Shown: piece by piece, positions 47,001 through 58,666 of the stretch | Layout: every line of letters begins with the position of its first letter | How positions within the stretch are numbered: position 1 is the stretch's first letter | Assembly: GCA_963924555.1 (NCBI GenBank) | Contig: OZ004581.1 | Span: 8,781,338 to 8,845,337, forward strand | Origin: Crambe crambe | Taxonomy: Eukaryota > Porifera > Demospongiae > Poecilosclerida > Crambeidae | Direction of reading: 5' to 3' | DNA length: 64,000 nt | Notes under the pieces: model-generated | Seen by the model: the letters and a program-made list of their open reading frames with translations, nothing else | Databases searched by the model: none | Told to the model about the DNA's origin: nothing | Position numbers and translations under genes: made by a program

Positions 47001-50000
47001 CAGAGAGTGAGTCAGTTCAGAATAACTTACCAGCTAAAGGAATGAAATTAAGCATCAAAATATAACAGTGAAGATATGACAGGGTAAGGGAATAGACAGC
47101 ATATAAGTAACAATGCAGAGAGTGAGTCAATTCAAGATAACTTACACGCTGAAGGAATAAATTTAAGCATCAAAATACGACAGTGAAGGTACGACAGAGT
47201 AAGAGAATAGACAGCATGTAAGTAACAATGCAGAGTGTGAGTTAATTAAAGATAACTTACACACTGAAGGAATGAATTTAAGCATCAAGATATGACAGTG
47301 AAGGTATGACAGGGTAAGAAAATAGACAGCATGTAAGTAACAATGCAGAGAGTGAGTCAGTTCAGAATAACTTACTTGCTAAAGGAATGAAATTAAGCAT
47401 CAAAATACAATAGTGAAGGTACAATAGGGTAAAAAAATAGACAGCATGTAAGAAACAATGAAGAGAGTGAGTCAATTGAGAATAACTTACTCACTGAAGG
47501 AATGAAATTAAGCATCAAAAATACAACAGTGAAGGTACGACAGAGTAAGAGAATAGACAGCATGTAAGTAACAATGCAGAGTGTGAGTTAATTAAAGACA
47601 ACTTACACACTGAAGGAATGAATCAAAATACAACAGTGAAGGTATGACAGGGTAAGAGAATAGACAGCATGTAAGTAACAATGCAGAGAGTGAGTCAGTT
47701 CAGAATAACTTACTTGCTGAAGGAATGAAATTAAGCATCAAAATACAACAGTGAAGGTACAATATAGTAAGAGAGTAGACAGCATGTAAGTAATGTGAGT
47801 CAGTTCAGAATAACTTACGGGCTGAAGAAATGAAATTAAGCATCAAAATACAACAGTGAAGGTACGATAGGGTAAGAGAAATAGACAGCATGTAAGTAAC
47901 AATACAGAGAGTGAGTCAATTCAGAATAACTTACCCACTGAAGGAATGAAATTAAGCATCAAAATACAGCAGTGAAGGTACGTTAGGGTAAGAGAATAGA
48001 CAGCATGTAAGTAACAATGCAGAGAGTGAGTCAGTTCAGAATAACTTACCTGCTGAAGGAATGAAATTAAGCATCAAAATACAACAGTGAAGGTACGTTA
48101 GGGTAAGAGAATAGACAGCATGTAAGTAACAATGCAGAGAGTGAGTCAGTTCAGAATAACTTACCTGCTGAAGGAATGAAATTAAGCATCAAAATACAAC
48201 AGTGAAGGTACAATAGGGTAAGAGAATAGACAGCATGTAAGTAACAATGCAGAGAGTGAGTCAGTTCAGAATAACTTACCAGCTAAAGGAATGAAATTAA
48301 GCATCAAAATATAACAGTGAAGATATGACAGGGTAAGAGAATAGACAGCATGTAAGTAACAATGCAAAGAGTGAGTCAGTTCAGGATAACTTACCGGCTA
48401 AAGGAATGAAATTAAGCATCAAAATACAATAGTGAAGGTACAATAGGGTAAGAAAATAGACAGCATGTAAGTAACAATGAAGAGAGTGAGTCAATTGAGA
48501 ATAACTTACCAACTGAAGGAATGAAATTAAGCATCAAATATACAACAGTGAAGGTACGACAGAGTAAGAGAATAGACAGCATGTAAGTAACAATGCAGAG
48601 TGTGAGTTAATTAAAGACAACTTACACACTGAAGGAATGAATCAAAATACGACAGTGAAGGTATGACAGGGTAAGAGAATAGACAGCATGTAAGTAACAA
48701 TGCAGAGAGTGAGTCAGTTCAGAATAACTTACTTGCTGAAGGAATGAAATTAAGCATCAAAATACAACAGTGAAGGTACAATAGAGTAAGAGAATAGACA
48801 GCATGTAAGTAACGTGAGTCAGTTCAGAATAACTTACAGGCTGAAGAAATGAAATTAAGCATCAAAATACAACAGTGAAGGTACGATAGGGTAAGAAAAA
48901 TAGACAGCATGTAAGTAACAATACAGAGAGTGAGTCAATTCAGAATAACTTACCCACTGAAGGAATGAAATTAAGCATCCAAATACAGCAGTGAAGGTAC
49001 GTTAGGGTAAGAGAATAGACAGCATGTAAGTAACAATGCAGAGAGTTAGTCAATTCAAGATAACTTACAAACTGAAGGAATAAATTTAAGCATCAAAATA
49101 CGACAGTGAAGGTACGACAGAGTAAGAGAATAGACAGCATGTAAGTAACAATGCAGAGAATGAGTATGGTCAAAATAACTTACTAACTGAAGGAGTGAAA
49201 TTAAGCATCAAGATACGACAGTGAAGGTATGACAGGGTAAGAAAATAGACAGCATGTAAGTAACAATGAAGAGAGTGAGTCAGTTCAGAATAACTTACTT
49301 GCTAAAAGAATGAAATTAAGCATCAAAATACAATAGTGAAGGTACAATAGGGTAAGAGAATAGACAGCATGTAAGAAACAATGAAGAGAGTGAGTCAATT
49401 GAGAATAACTTACCCACTGAAGGAATGAAATTAAGCATCAAAAATACAACAGTGAAGGTACGACAGAGTAAGAAAATAGACAGCATGTAAGTAACAATGC
49501 AGAGTGTGAGTTAATTAAAGACAACTTACACACTGAAGGAATGAATCAAGATACGACAGTGAAGGTATGACAGGGTAAGAGAATAGACAGCATGTAAGTA
49601 ACAATGCAGAGAGTGAGTCAGTTCAGAATAACTTACTTGCTAAAAGAATGAAATTAAGCATCAAAATACAATAGTGAAGGTACAATAGGGTAAGAAAATA
49701 GACAGCATGTAAGAAACAATGAAGAGAGTGAGTCAATTGAGAATAACTTACCCACTGAAGGAATGAAATTAAGCATCAAAAATACAACAGTGAAGGTACG
49801 ACAGAGTAAGAGAATAGACAGCATGTAAGTAACAATGCAGAGTGTGAGTTAATTAAAGACAACTTACACACTGAAGGAATGAATCAAAATACGACAGTGA
49901 AGGTACAATAGAGTAAGAGAATAGACAGCATGAAAGTAACGTGAGTCAGTTCAGAATAACTTACAGGCTGAAGAAATGAAATTAAGCATCAAAATACAAC

Positions 50001-50195
50001 AGTGAAGGTACGATAGGGTAAGAGAAATAGACAGCATGTAAGTAACAATACAGAGAGTGAGTCAATTCAGAATAACTTACCCACTGAAGGAATGAAATTA
50101 AGCATCAAAATACAGCAGTGAAGGTACGTTAGGGTAAGAGAATAGACAGCATGTAAGTAACAATGCAGAGAGTGAGTCAATTCAAGATAACTTAC

Positions 50196-50226
50196 ACGCT
50201 AACACAATAACTATTGCAGTGTAATA
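50196..50226 (-). pseudogene. Truncated transmembrane exon fused to an array unit (copy 2)
   Basis: Same 31-nt structure as at 44014-44044, with the same flanking ~250 bp. The two are copies produced by block amplification of the array. They mark where an ancestral TM-exon unit recombined with a microexon unit. Confidence 0.65.
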
Positions 50227-51613
50227 CTGGCATGGAGAAGGTACAGCAGGGTAAGAAAATAGCATGTAAGTAATGATGCAGAGAGGTAGTCAGTTCAGAA
50301 TAACTTACCAGCTGAAGGAATTAAATTAAGCATCAAAAGACGACAGTGAAGGTATGGCAGGGTAAGAGAATAGACAGCATGTAAGTAACAATGCAGAGAG
50401 TGAGTCAGTTCAGGATAACTTACCGGCTAAAGGAATGAAATTAAGCATCAAAATATAACAGTGAAGGTAAGACAGGGTAAGAGAATAGACAGCATGTAAG
50501 TAACAATGCAGAGAGTGAGTCAGTTCAGAATAACTTACCGACTGAAGAAATCATCAAAATACGTCAGTGAAGGTACGACAGAGTAAGAGAATAGACAGCA
50601 TGTAAGTAACAATGCAGAGAGTGAGTACGTTCAGAATAACTTACCTCCTGAAGGAATGAAATTGAGCATCAAAATACGACAGTGAAGGTACAGCAGGGTA
50701 AGAGAATAGACAGCATGTAAGTAACAATGCAGAGAGTGAGTCAGTTCAGAATAACTTACTCGCTGAAGGAATGAAATTAAGCATCAAAATACGACAGTGA
50801 AGGTAAGACAGGGTAAGAGAATAGACAGCATGTAAGTAACAATGCAGAGAGTGAGTCAGTTCAGAATAACTTACTTGCTGAAGGAATGAAATTAAGCATC
50901 AAAATACGACGACAGGGTAAGAGAATAGACAGCTTGTAAATAACAATGCAGAGAGTGAGTATGCTCAGAATAACTTACATCCTGAAGGAATGAAATTAAG
51001 CATCAAAATACGACAGTGAAGGTAAGACAGGGTAAGAGAATAGACAGCATGTAAGTAACAATGCAGAGAGTGAGTACGTTCAGAATAATTTACCTCCTGA
51101 AGGAATGAAATTAAGCATCAAAATACGACAGTGAAGGTAAGTCAGGGTAAGAGAATAGACAGCATGTAAGTAACAATGCAGAGAGTGAGTTTATTCAGAA
51201 TAACTTACCCGCTGAAGGAATGAAATTAAGCATCAATGAGGTATGACAGGGTAAGAGAATAGACAGCATGTGAGTAACAATGTAGAGAGCGAGTTTATTC
51301 AGAATAACTTACCTGCTGAAGGAATGAAAATAAGCATCAAGATACAACAATGAAGGTACGACAGGGTAAGAGAATAGACAGCATGTAAGTAATAGTGCTG
51401 AAAGTTGTCAAGAATAACTCACATCCTGAAGGATCTAAATATGTCAATGAAGGTATGACAGGGTAAGATAATGAGAAGTGATAAAACGATATGCTAATAA
51501 AGTATGAGTAATGACTTACCAGGAGAAGGGGTAATAAGTTCCAACGTCAAATTGAGTGTGTATGGTGTGAAAGAACATGATGCCAAATATAATGTCAGTC
51601 TTGAATGACTCAC

Positions 51614-52015
51614 CTCCTGAAAGAAAACATTGATACACATACTAACTAAAGGTCGTGATCATAACACGATTCAGTACTTTCTAATCAATAGACATTATAG
51701 AGATACCTCCTTCCTTTATTTGGTAAAAGGTTGACAAGTGAGATCTCGAGAATTGGCCCCACCCGTACGTACCCATGGGCCACATAGGCACATTGCAGTA
51801 CAGCACAAGCTGCACTTCAGGTGAGGAAGGAATGAGTTTCCAAGTCATTACCAGTGGTGGGTTGCATTGGTAAACCCTCTATAATCAACTAAATGAGCTG
51901 GTGTCACACCCTAGTCCCTAGTCCCTAGCTACTTTTTTCATGTGAATGCACTCACAAAATATGGTTCAGCTCTGCTAGAAGTAGCCTTCTTCTCTTCATC
52001 TTTTTTATCACTCAT
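51614..52015 (-). CDS. Head 3: first exons of the Ig-ZU5-Death gene
   Basis: The first exon (51956-52015, 20 codons) begins MSDKKDEEKKATSS and ends AEPYF at GTGAGT. The second candidate exon (51852-51878, 27 nt) reads RVYQCNPPL. A GAG single-codon exon lies at 51614-51616 and a GAT unit near 51421-51423 opens the array. All boundaries are phase 0, as is the acceptor side of the TM exon at 37746, so splicing from here through or over the array into the TM-Ig-ZU5-Death body stays in frame. The encoded N-terminus is short and charged, consistent with a cytosolic tail before a signal anchor. The link across 14 kb is inference. Confidence 0.5.
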
Positions 52016-52763
52016 GATGTGATCCAGTAAATATTCCTTACCTGACAAAAAAATCGCACAAGTGCAAACACCTGTGTGATAAATAGAGAAGTGGAATGGA
52101 TCAGAGTGTCTCAATAAACATAAAACCTCGTTTATTTAGATTGAAGAGGGCATACATTACACACAAAAGAAATCTAAACTCTCTCACAGTATAGGAATTT
52201 CTTCAACTATGAAAAGTTCATGTAACCAAGAGTCTGAAGTGATTTATCATGGCAGCGCATGGAGAATATTGGCCTATTAATAATGAAGCTGAAGATTTCA
52301 GAATTTCTTTCTGAGCTTTGAGCTATAAAATTACAGTTTGGGAATACAAGTTTGTTTGGTTCGCACAGGTTTGTTCGTTGGGTTCGTGCAGGTTCCGTGC
52401 GCATGCGAGAGCCTGCGCTGGATTGTAGCTACTATAACAAGACTGATCAATTTAATGTAGCTGTATCACATTTCAGCAGTTTACTTCAAGAATATCAGCA
52501 ATAGCTAGTAGATTCACTAGTGCATAGCTTTCCAATTTATGTACTTCATTAATTATTTTGCAGCCATGAGAAGAGCTGGTTACTAAGGCCACAGGAAATA
52601 TGAAACGTCTATCACCAAGCTATTGTGTTATCGACTTTTAATAGGCTATAGCTAGCTATGTACTTCATGGCAGCTTGCATGTTTAACTATACACTATCTT
52701 TAATTAGAGCATGAAATCAAATTGCAGAACTTATCTGGCTACATCTATTAAACTAGCACTCAC
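52016..52763. other. Intervening sequence between two alternative first exons
   Basis: AT-rich with a copy of the CACCTGTGTGATAAATAGAG word cluster found at 6310 and 21000. A minus-strand frame at 52207-52404 has no support. Confidence 0.4.
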
Positions 52764-52865
52764 AAAATATGGTCCAGCCCTACTAGGAGTATCACCGCTT
52801 TCTTTCTTTAATTTTCTTACCTGAGATTTTCGCCCCCTTTTCACGCCCGCCCTACCTAGCTGCAT
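52764..52865 (-). CDS. Alternative first exon upstream of head 3
   Basis: ATG at 52863-52865, 34 codons beginning MQLGRAGVKRGRKSQVRK and ending SRAGPYF at a GTGAGTGC donor, phase 0. The ending and donor match the MSDKK exons (SRAEPYF, GTGAGTGC) while the N-terminal half is different and basic. It could replace the 52.0-kb exon as an alternative start, or be a relic. Upstream lies GC-richer sequence with CGCATGCGCATG, possibly promoter. Confidence 0.45.
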
Positions 52866-53581
52866 ACTGCGCATGCGCATGATACAATGGCACGTGATGC
52901 ATTCAACCTACATATACTTGATTTACTCTATACAAATATACAAACAAACAAACATATGCACATGAAATAAATCTCGAGTTAGCTGAAATTAATGTTTAAC
53001 CTAGATGAGTGAATGGTTTTAAGAAAGCATGATGTGTAAGTGAAAAGATTAGACAACGTGATAAGCATTGGGTGATACCTGCACATGAAAAAGGGAAAGT
53101 CATTCAGTCTGCAGTGTGAAATAATGTCACACTGATCCGTCCTTCTTTACTTCTCTCTATTTATTACACAGGTGCACATATCTGCATCCTTCTCAATATA
53201 ATTATCAGTCTGTAAAGGATGCAGTCATGTATATGTATACCTGAAGCACCTCTGTGATAGAGAGAAGTTATTAAAGAGGGATGGATCAGTGTCTATTCAC
53301 AACACACTAACAAAGAACCTCATTTATTTACTCATAGATTGAAGAGCCTGAGTGAATACATTCACACACTTCTTCTCTATCTGACCTCTCACCCACTTCT
53401 CTCTCATCCACCATCTAACCTCTCACCCACTTAATTCCTTCTTCTCCATTTAACCTCTCACCCACTTCTCCATGCATCCTCCACTTTTTCTCCATCAAAC
53501 CTCGCACCCACTTCTTCTATCCTGTCACATACTTCCTCTCCACCTAGCCTGTCCCACAATTTTTAGCCTGCCGCCCACTTG
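52866..53581. other. Duplicated upstream region (copy of 5960-6670)
   Basis: Non-coding. It repeats the pyrimidine-rich CACCCACTTCT tract and the GTGTGATAGAGAG region. Confidence 0.5.
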
Positions 53582-53743
53582 ATGGAGGAACTCTTTCAGA
53601 GTTCTGACCGTGACCAAAGATGTCGGTCGACAACATTCAATGCACTGCAATATGAGCACTTTGACAAAGCATGTGACGTATCACTCAAGTCATGTGTTGA
53701 GGACAGACTCCTGTACAATTCAGTAATGTTTCTGCAAGAAAAA
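53582..53743 (+). CDS. Second copy of the possible plus-strand exon
   Basis: 54 codons beginning MEELFQSSDRDQ and ending FLQEK, then GTTAGC. It differs from 6671-6832 by Q/R, L/F and I/V substitutions with no indel. Same uncertainty as the first copy. Confidence 0.25.
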
Positions 53744-54485
53744 GTTAGCTAACTATACAATTATTATGGGGGGGACAGGGGGGTGCACCCCCTCTGATTT
53801 CAATTAAAAAAATAACTAGCAGAATAACACTGAGGCAATGACTTATCCTGTTTTTGCTTCCCAAATACCAGATGCAATAATATAAAAATTTTCCCAGGGG
53901 AGCATACCCTAGTTGGCGGGCCTTGCATGCTGTGTAGCCTACCTTCAATTCCTCAATGGAACCCAGATTTGGTACCCCCCAATATTTCGTAGTGGATTTT
54001 GTACCCATGCGAAATATCATAGTTGATTTTGCACCCCCACACCAAATATCCTTGAATTCTCCAGTGGTTTTGGTTTGATATCCCCATGGGTGCCAAAAAT
54101 CCCTATAAAGTAGATTCAAAATCCACTACCACATCTTTTCAGTGGATTGGGGGTGCATAATAATTCACTAGTGGATTAGGTAGGGGGTACAAAAAAAAGA
54201 GGTGCCGAATTTCCTGTGACACCATACCTGGTCTTACACCTTAAGTTACGGTATACATGGGCATCATGCCCCCCTTTCAAATTCCTAGATCCACCCCTGT
54301 ACATAAGCAAGAAGATTTTTCTGTTGTAAAGGTAATTTCCATGTCATATATCTAATGGTACAGTACATATGTACATGTTAACCTCCTTTTTCTCGAGGGT
54401 GGGCATAGGCGCCGCCAGACTAGACATGCAATGTGGTCTTAATAATAATCATTGTTATGATAATACCATGGATATTACAAAGCAT
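53744..54485. other. Non-coding, copy of 6833-7575
   Basis: Same GTGGATTTTGTACCC-like words and a shorter G-run. No supported gene. Confidence 0.45.
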
Positions 54486-56550
54486 TTAAATACACAACTC
54501 CTGATCTGAAATGAAGTGAGACGCTAAAGGCATCTCAGGAACAATCAGTTCACAAGGTTGTGGCCCAGCCCCACCCATTTCTTTCACAGCTAAATACTGT
54601 GAATGCGATGAGCTGTAATCTGGGAGATCTTCATCACTGAAGGAAACGTCAAATTCATTCCCAGAATACTCTTCACTGGAGCTGGCAGTAGAATCTTCAT
54701 TGGAGTAGATACTCCCCTCGTTTCCACTCATCTCAGGAGGTACTTCGTGGGACGGCTGGTAAGTGGTGCGAGCACAAGAGAAAACGGCATTGTGATCACA
54801 AACTCATCTCCCTCAACATAAACAGCATTCGCTTCGGGAGAAGTGGCATAGCATAGCTGCCATCTTGTGTCTCGGTGGCCTCATCACTCGCATCATCAGC
54901 TGCTTCAATAATCACTATGGCATTGTTTGGACCAAGACCAAATAAAAAGCGCAAATATTTGTAAAGACGTGAAAAAAACTGGCCGACAAGGATAGTGATT
55001 CTCCATCTGTTCTGATTTAATGGAGCTTGGAATTCAGATGATGCAGAATCGACTGAGTAATGAGGTGTAACGTCAGAAGTCTGAAAGTGATGAGAGTCAA
55101 GTCATTACCAGGTGAGGTGAGGCCTGAGCATGAAAAGATTTCAAGTACACTGGGAAGGATTCTAAAGTATTGGACAACCAAGAGGATTCAAGTAGCAACT
55201 CTTGATCGTTTAACGCACCATTTCCACCACCATTCAATCGTGCTAGTTCTCTGTTTAGCCTGTCACCCACTTTTTGGCGAGGAACGGAGAAACATTCGTG
55301 GTGAGTGGCTTGCATGCTGGCATATCTCTGAAGTAGTTCCTCTACAGGATTGGGAGAGAATTGTGGAAGATAAGACTGTACATTTTGATGGAGAGGGTTG
55401 ATGGTTTTTATACCGAATATGTCGATGAGAGTTAAAGTATAGCGATACAAGCACTTGGAGAGGTCACGTGCCGAGGATCGGTTCGATAGTCGGACTTCTT
55501 TGCAATTCTGTAGATGATTCTGCAGGTAGGTAGAAAAATGAATTTATCAAATGGATGTGTAATCTGCTCATATAGTTTCATTGCTGCTGAAACATAGTTT
55601 ATAGTTCACCCAACAGTGAAAATAAGGATAAAACGCTCCACAGTGAAATCTCTGAACAAGGGGCCAAATTCAGCCAAACTGAATGGAATGAAATGACCTT
55701 TCCTAACCTCCGGAAAGGGCCAACCTCTCTACAAAGATCAAAAAAATAATAATCTGTCCCAAACATTGAACCTGGCTGTTGTTCAGTATGTGCACATCTG
55801 CTCTCAATCCCCTCAGAACCTCCCTTTATACTCTCAATCCCCTCGGAACCTCCCTTTATACTCTCAATCCCCTCGGAACCTCCCTTTATCCACTCTCAAT
55901 CCCCTCGGAACCTCCCTTTATCCACTCTCAATCCCCTCGGAACTTCCCTTTACCCACTCTCAATCCCCTCGGAACCTCCCTTTATCCACTCTCAATCCCC
56001 TCGGAACTTCCCTTTATCCACTCTCAATCCCTTCGGAACCTCCCTTTATCCACTCTCAATCCCCTCGGAACCTCCCTTTATCCACTCTCAATCCCCTCGG
56101 AACCTCCCTTTATCCACTCTCAATCCCCTCGGAACCTCCCTTTATCCACTCTCACTTTTAACTGTTGTCTTGGAAGAACCAACTCACACAATGGACACAC
56201 CACTAGTGGAACCATAGCAACAAATCCATTACACCTGGCATAATATGGAAGTTCCAATACCTGCAGTAAGATAAGCAGTTGTGAGTTAGCTGTACAAGAT
56301 CTGAACGAGGTCCTAGACATGACGTAATCTATGCTTACATGTGTCTGCGACCAACGACTGTGATCTATCGTGCCATGCCTTCCCACACTTTAGCTATTTA
56401 ACTCTAATGACTTACCCTGCTGGCTACATCATCGAGCAGCCTTTTGTTTCGAGCATTGTAATCAGATAGCTTCTTTCTTTGGCCACGGCTTGTATACGTA
56501 TTGTTATAAGATCGGCAATGCTGAATTCGAAGTTGCTTAATAACTGACAT
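54486..56550 (-). pseudogene. Second copy of the four-exon unknown gene, frameshifted in exon 4
   Basis: Exon 1 (56416-56550), exon 2 (56156-56260) and exon 3 (55109-55519) keep the same lengths and splice sites as 9679-9813, 9408-9512 and 8201-8611. The 28-nt intron is also preserved (55081-55108). Exon 4 (54486-55080) has two separate one-base deletions relative to 7576-8172, near 54833 and 54774, that do not compensate each other. The acidic tail from about 54731 therefore falls out of frame. Either this copy is a recent pseudogene or it makes a protein with a different C-terminus. Substitutions elsewhere are few, consistent with a young duplication. Confidence 0.7.
55801..56152. repeat. 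32-bp minisatellite, shorter allele
   Basis: The same unit as at 8893-9406 but about five fewer copies, again in intron 2 and abutting the exon-2 donor. Confidence 0.9.
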
Positions 56551-56679
56551 GGTTGGAAAGCTAGGTAACTCATAGAAGACTAAACTATCGGATGCTTACT
56601 CATTCGAGCGTATTAATTTTTTTAAATTTAACCGCGAACCCAGCGCGCGCCATTCTTAATCGCACCTTATTTTCGCGGG

Positions 56680-56934
56680 TCAACCTGATTGCATATTAAA
56701 CTGGTAACAGGATGGTGGGTGTTGTTTTGATATAATATACAGCAGCCATGGTCTGAGGATATGCACACTATGCAGCCATGGGGTCCTCCTGTTCAGCTTG
56801 TAGGCTTCCATTTCTTCTTCAGTGGGTTCCCGACACTCCCCATCCCTCTTCAGAGAGTTGTATGGTCTCTTCCTCTCATCCATCACCATCAGTCTCTCCA
56901 TCTTCCCCTCTCAGTCCTCCTCAGCCAGTAGTGC
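56680..56934 (-). pseudogene. SLU7 C-terminal fragment, second copy
   Basis: Reads [16 protein letters not shown] and [15 protein letters not shown] with the same frame break before DPMA as the 9.9-kb copy. The break therefore predates the segmental duplication. Confidence 0.68.
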
Positions 56935-57717
56935 CTGAGGGTGGGGGAGGGGAATAGATCAGGTGATTTTATCAAAGCTGAAAGATACTGATTATGGTAC
57001 AGTAAACTCCCTCCTTAATTAACAAAACCTTCTGAATTCCTATTAAGAGCCATTAGTTATTAATTGGATAGACTACATTTTTGAGAAATAACAACACTTT
57101 ATTTTTTGAAATTCCTCATTTTCCTAACAATAATTCTTTCAATTTTAGTGTGACCTGATAACATAGATGTCAATATGCAATTTTCCCCACTTTGGAATTT
57201 CACCAATTTTCATAGCAACAAATACCACCAACAAAGAGGGTTATACAATAGAATTACTCAAACCCACCCCAAGGCAATTGCACTTCATTATTATGGTGAT
57301 GGCATTGTGTCATCACCTGCCAGACGTGTGACAGTGGAGGGTAGAAATCTTTTGAAAAAAGACTCACCAGTGACCTCAGCTACCTAATTAACCCTACCAG
57401 TGAGGTAAGATAGCTCTTGGATCCACAGAAACCTTATAGACCAGATAAAGGGAATCTTCCCCTGCTATCCCCCTAAAAACCACTAATTCAATGATTATTT
57501 AATAGGACCTAGACACAATAAATCTAGAAAACTATTATAATTATTGTGTATCCATACACCAGCCACTACTATGATATTCCACACGAATAGTTCAACATCA
57601 TCCTTATACGACATCCACTTCCTATAGGATTAGCTATAGGATTAGACAGCTGCTACTAATAATGACAGGGACAATCACAGGAGGAGGGAGGGCATGTTAG
57701 AGTCTTGCTACTAATAA
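56935..57717. other. Non-coding tail of the duplicated block
   Basis: Matches 10167-10800 up to about 57566. No exon is supported. A short plus-strand frame at 57175-57387 lacks any support. Confidence 0.45.
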
Positions 57718-58053
57718 TCACATGACCTTGAGTTCCCATAGTATAAAAATGACTAATACTGTGTTGCCTTGGAAACCCCAGGCAGATATTAGCCTTATAC
57801 CTGATGTTACCAAGGACAACGGAATTATGAATATTCCAACTAGAAACAGCATGTTAACAATTTCCTCCATGTGGTAGATTGCCTGAGGATACAGAGCTAT
57901 GAAGTGGGTCCAACCCAAATAATATGGTTGTGCATACAAATACTGTTCCTGATTGTTCAAGCTGTAGTAAAGATGAAACTTAATTAGTAAACAACTGAGA
58001 AAAGTGGAATACAAATAGACTATTGCCACAAAGAATGAATGTACCCACTTCAA
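57718..58053 (-). CDS. Exon of an unrecognised membrane protein
   Basis: An exon probably starts after TTACTACAG near 57963 (LNNQEQYLYAQPYYLGW) and continues THFIALYPQAIYHMEE, then a hydrophobic helix MLFLVGIFIIPLSLVTS to a GTATAAG donor. The frame is open further upstream through another hydrophobic run (FFVAIVYLYSTFLSCLLIK), so the exon may be longer. A degenerate copy lies at 59677-59868. I do not recognise the family. Confidence 0.4.
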   Translation of the reverse strand: MKWVHSFFVAIVYLYSTFLSCLLIKFHLYYSLNNQEQYLYAQPYYLGWTHFIALYPQAIYHMEEIVNMLFLVGIFIIPLSLVTSGIRLISAWGFQGNTVLVIFILWELKVM

Positions 58054-58399
58054 TAAATTTCAATTTATGGCCAAATAAAATTAATGGCCACTTCAAATTC
58101 ATCAACAGTTAACTTGAGCCACGTGCCAGAACATGCTGTGGACCTGATGATTAATTGTTCAGAACACTTGTATGAATAATATAAAATGGCTCATTGGCTC
58201 AAGTTACTTGTTGAATTAGACCACTTTTCTCTGCTTTTGAGAGATCCTTAGTGCAAAGGTCATCATGATATTCACACTCTTGCAGTTAGTGAATTTCTCT
58301 CCAGTTTTGCTTCAAGGTTTTTTTTGCATGAGGTGTTCTAGAGGTCTTTTGCATGAGGTGTTCTAGGGGTACTCTCTCTCTCTCAGCTAACTTAATACT

Positions 58400-58666
58400 T
58401 ACTGAGTGATTGTTTGGGAAGATGTCTTCTTCATAACATGACTTAGCAATGGCTTTCTCTTGTCCCTTGATGACATTGCCAGAGCGAGAATACTCCACAT
58501 AATTCTCAACAACAGTTCATTGGGTGGTACCTACACAATGACAAATACGCATACCATATAAGGTAGCAGTAATATATCATAGCTCCAGCCAAGACCCACA
58601 GAATAGCAGCAAAGAAAAGGGAAAGAGCAGTCAGTGAAGTCATCATTATTGTTGGGACCAGATATG
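58400..58666 (-). CDS. Two candidate exons of the same membrane-protein locus
   Basis: 58555-58666 follows acceptor CTCACAG and encodes a strong transmembrane helix ([28 protein letters not shown]) up to GTATGC. The next (~58400-58493) reads [17 protein letters not shown] and [13 protein letters not shown] before GTAAGTATT. Phases between the two do not match under the simplest sites, so the exact splicing is unresolved. Confidence 0.35.

Larger units (their letters stand above)
37760..51440 (-). repeat. Array 3: ~118 units, each a candidate single-codon exon
   Basis: A 13.7-kb tandem array of the ~115-bp unit lies between the first exons at 51.6-52.0 kb and the TM exon at 37.7 kb. Minus-sense triplets between AG and GTAAGT include TCG, CGG, TAT, CCA, AGG, CTG, CCG, CAA, CCC, TGG, CCT, TGT, AAG, TTT, AAA, CTA, TTA, CAG, GAG, CGA, GAT, TCT and TCA. 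One unit has TGA (47491-47493). The acceptor AG survives when nearby bases change (CCTTCAG, CCTTTAG, CCTACAG, CCATCAG). A few units have lost a site, for example the acceptor near 45345. Block duplications are clear: ~1.0-kb period at 39.9-41.7 kb, and a recurring set of four triplets (CAA, TGG, TGT, TGT) at 42.4-43.9 kb. The repeat phase keeps any included triplet in frame (0-0). Confidence 0.9.
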
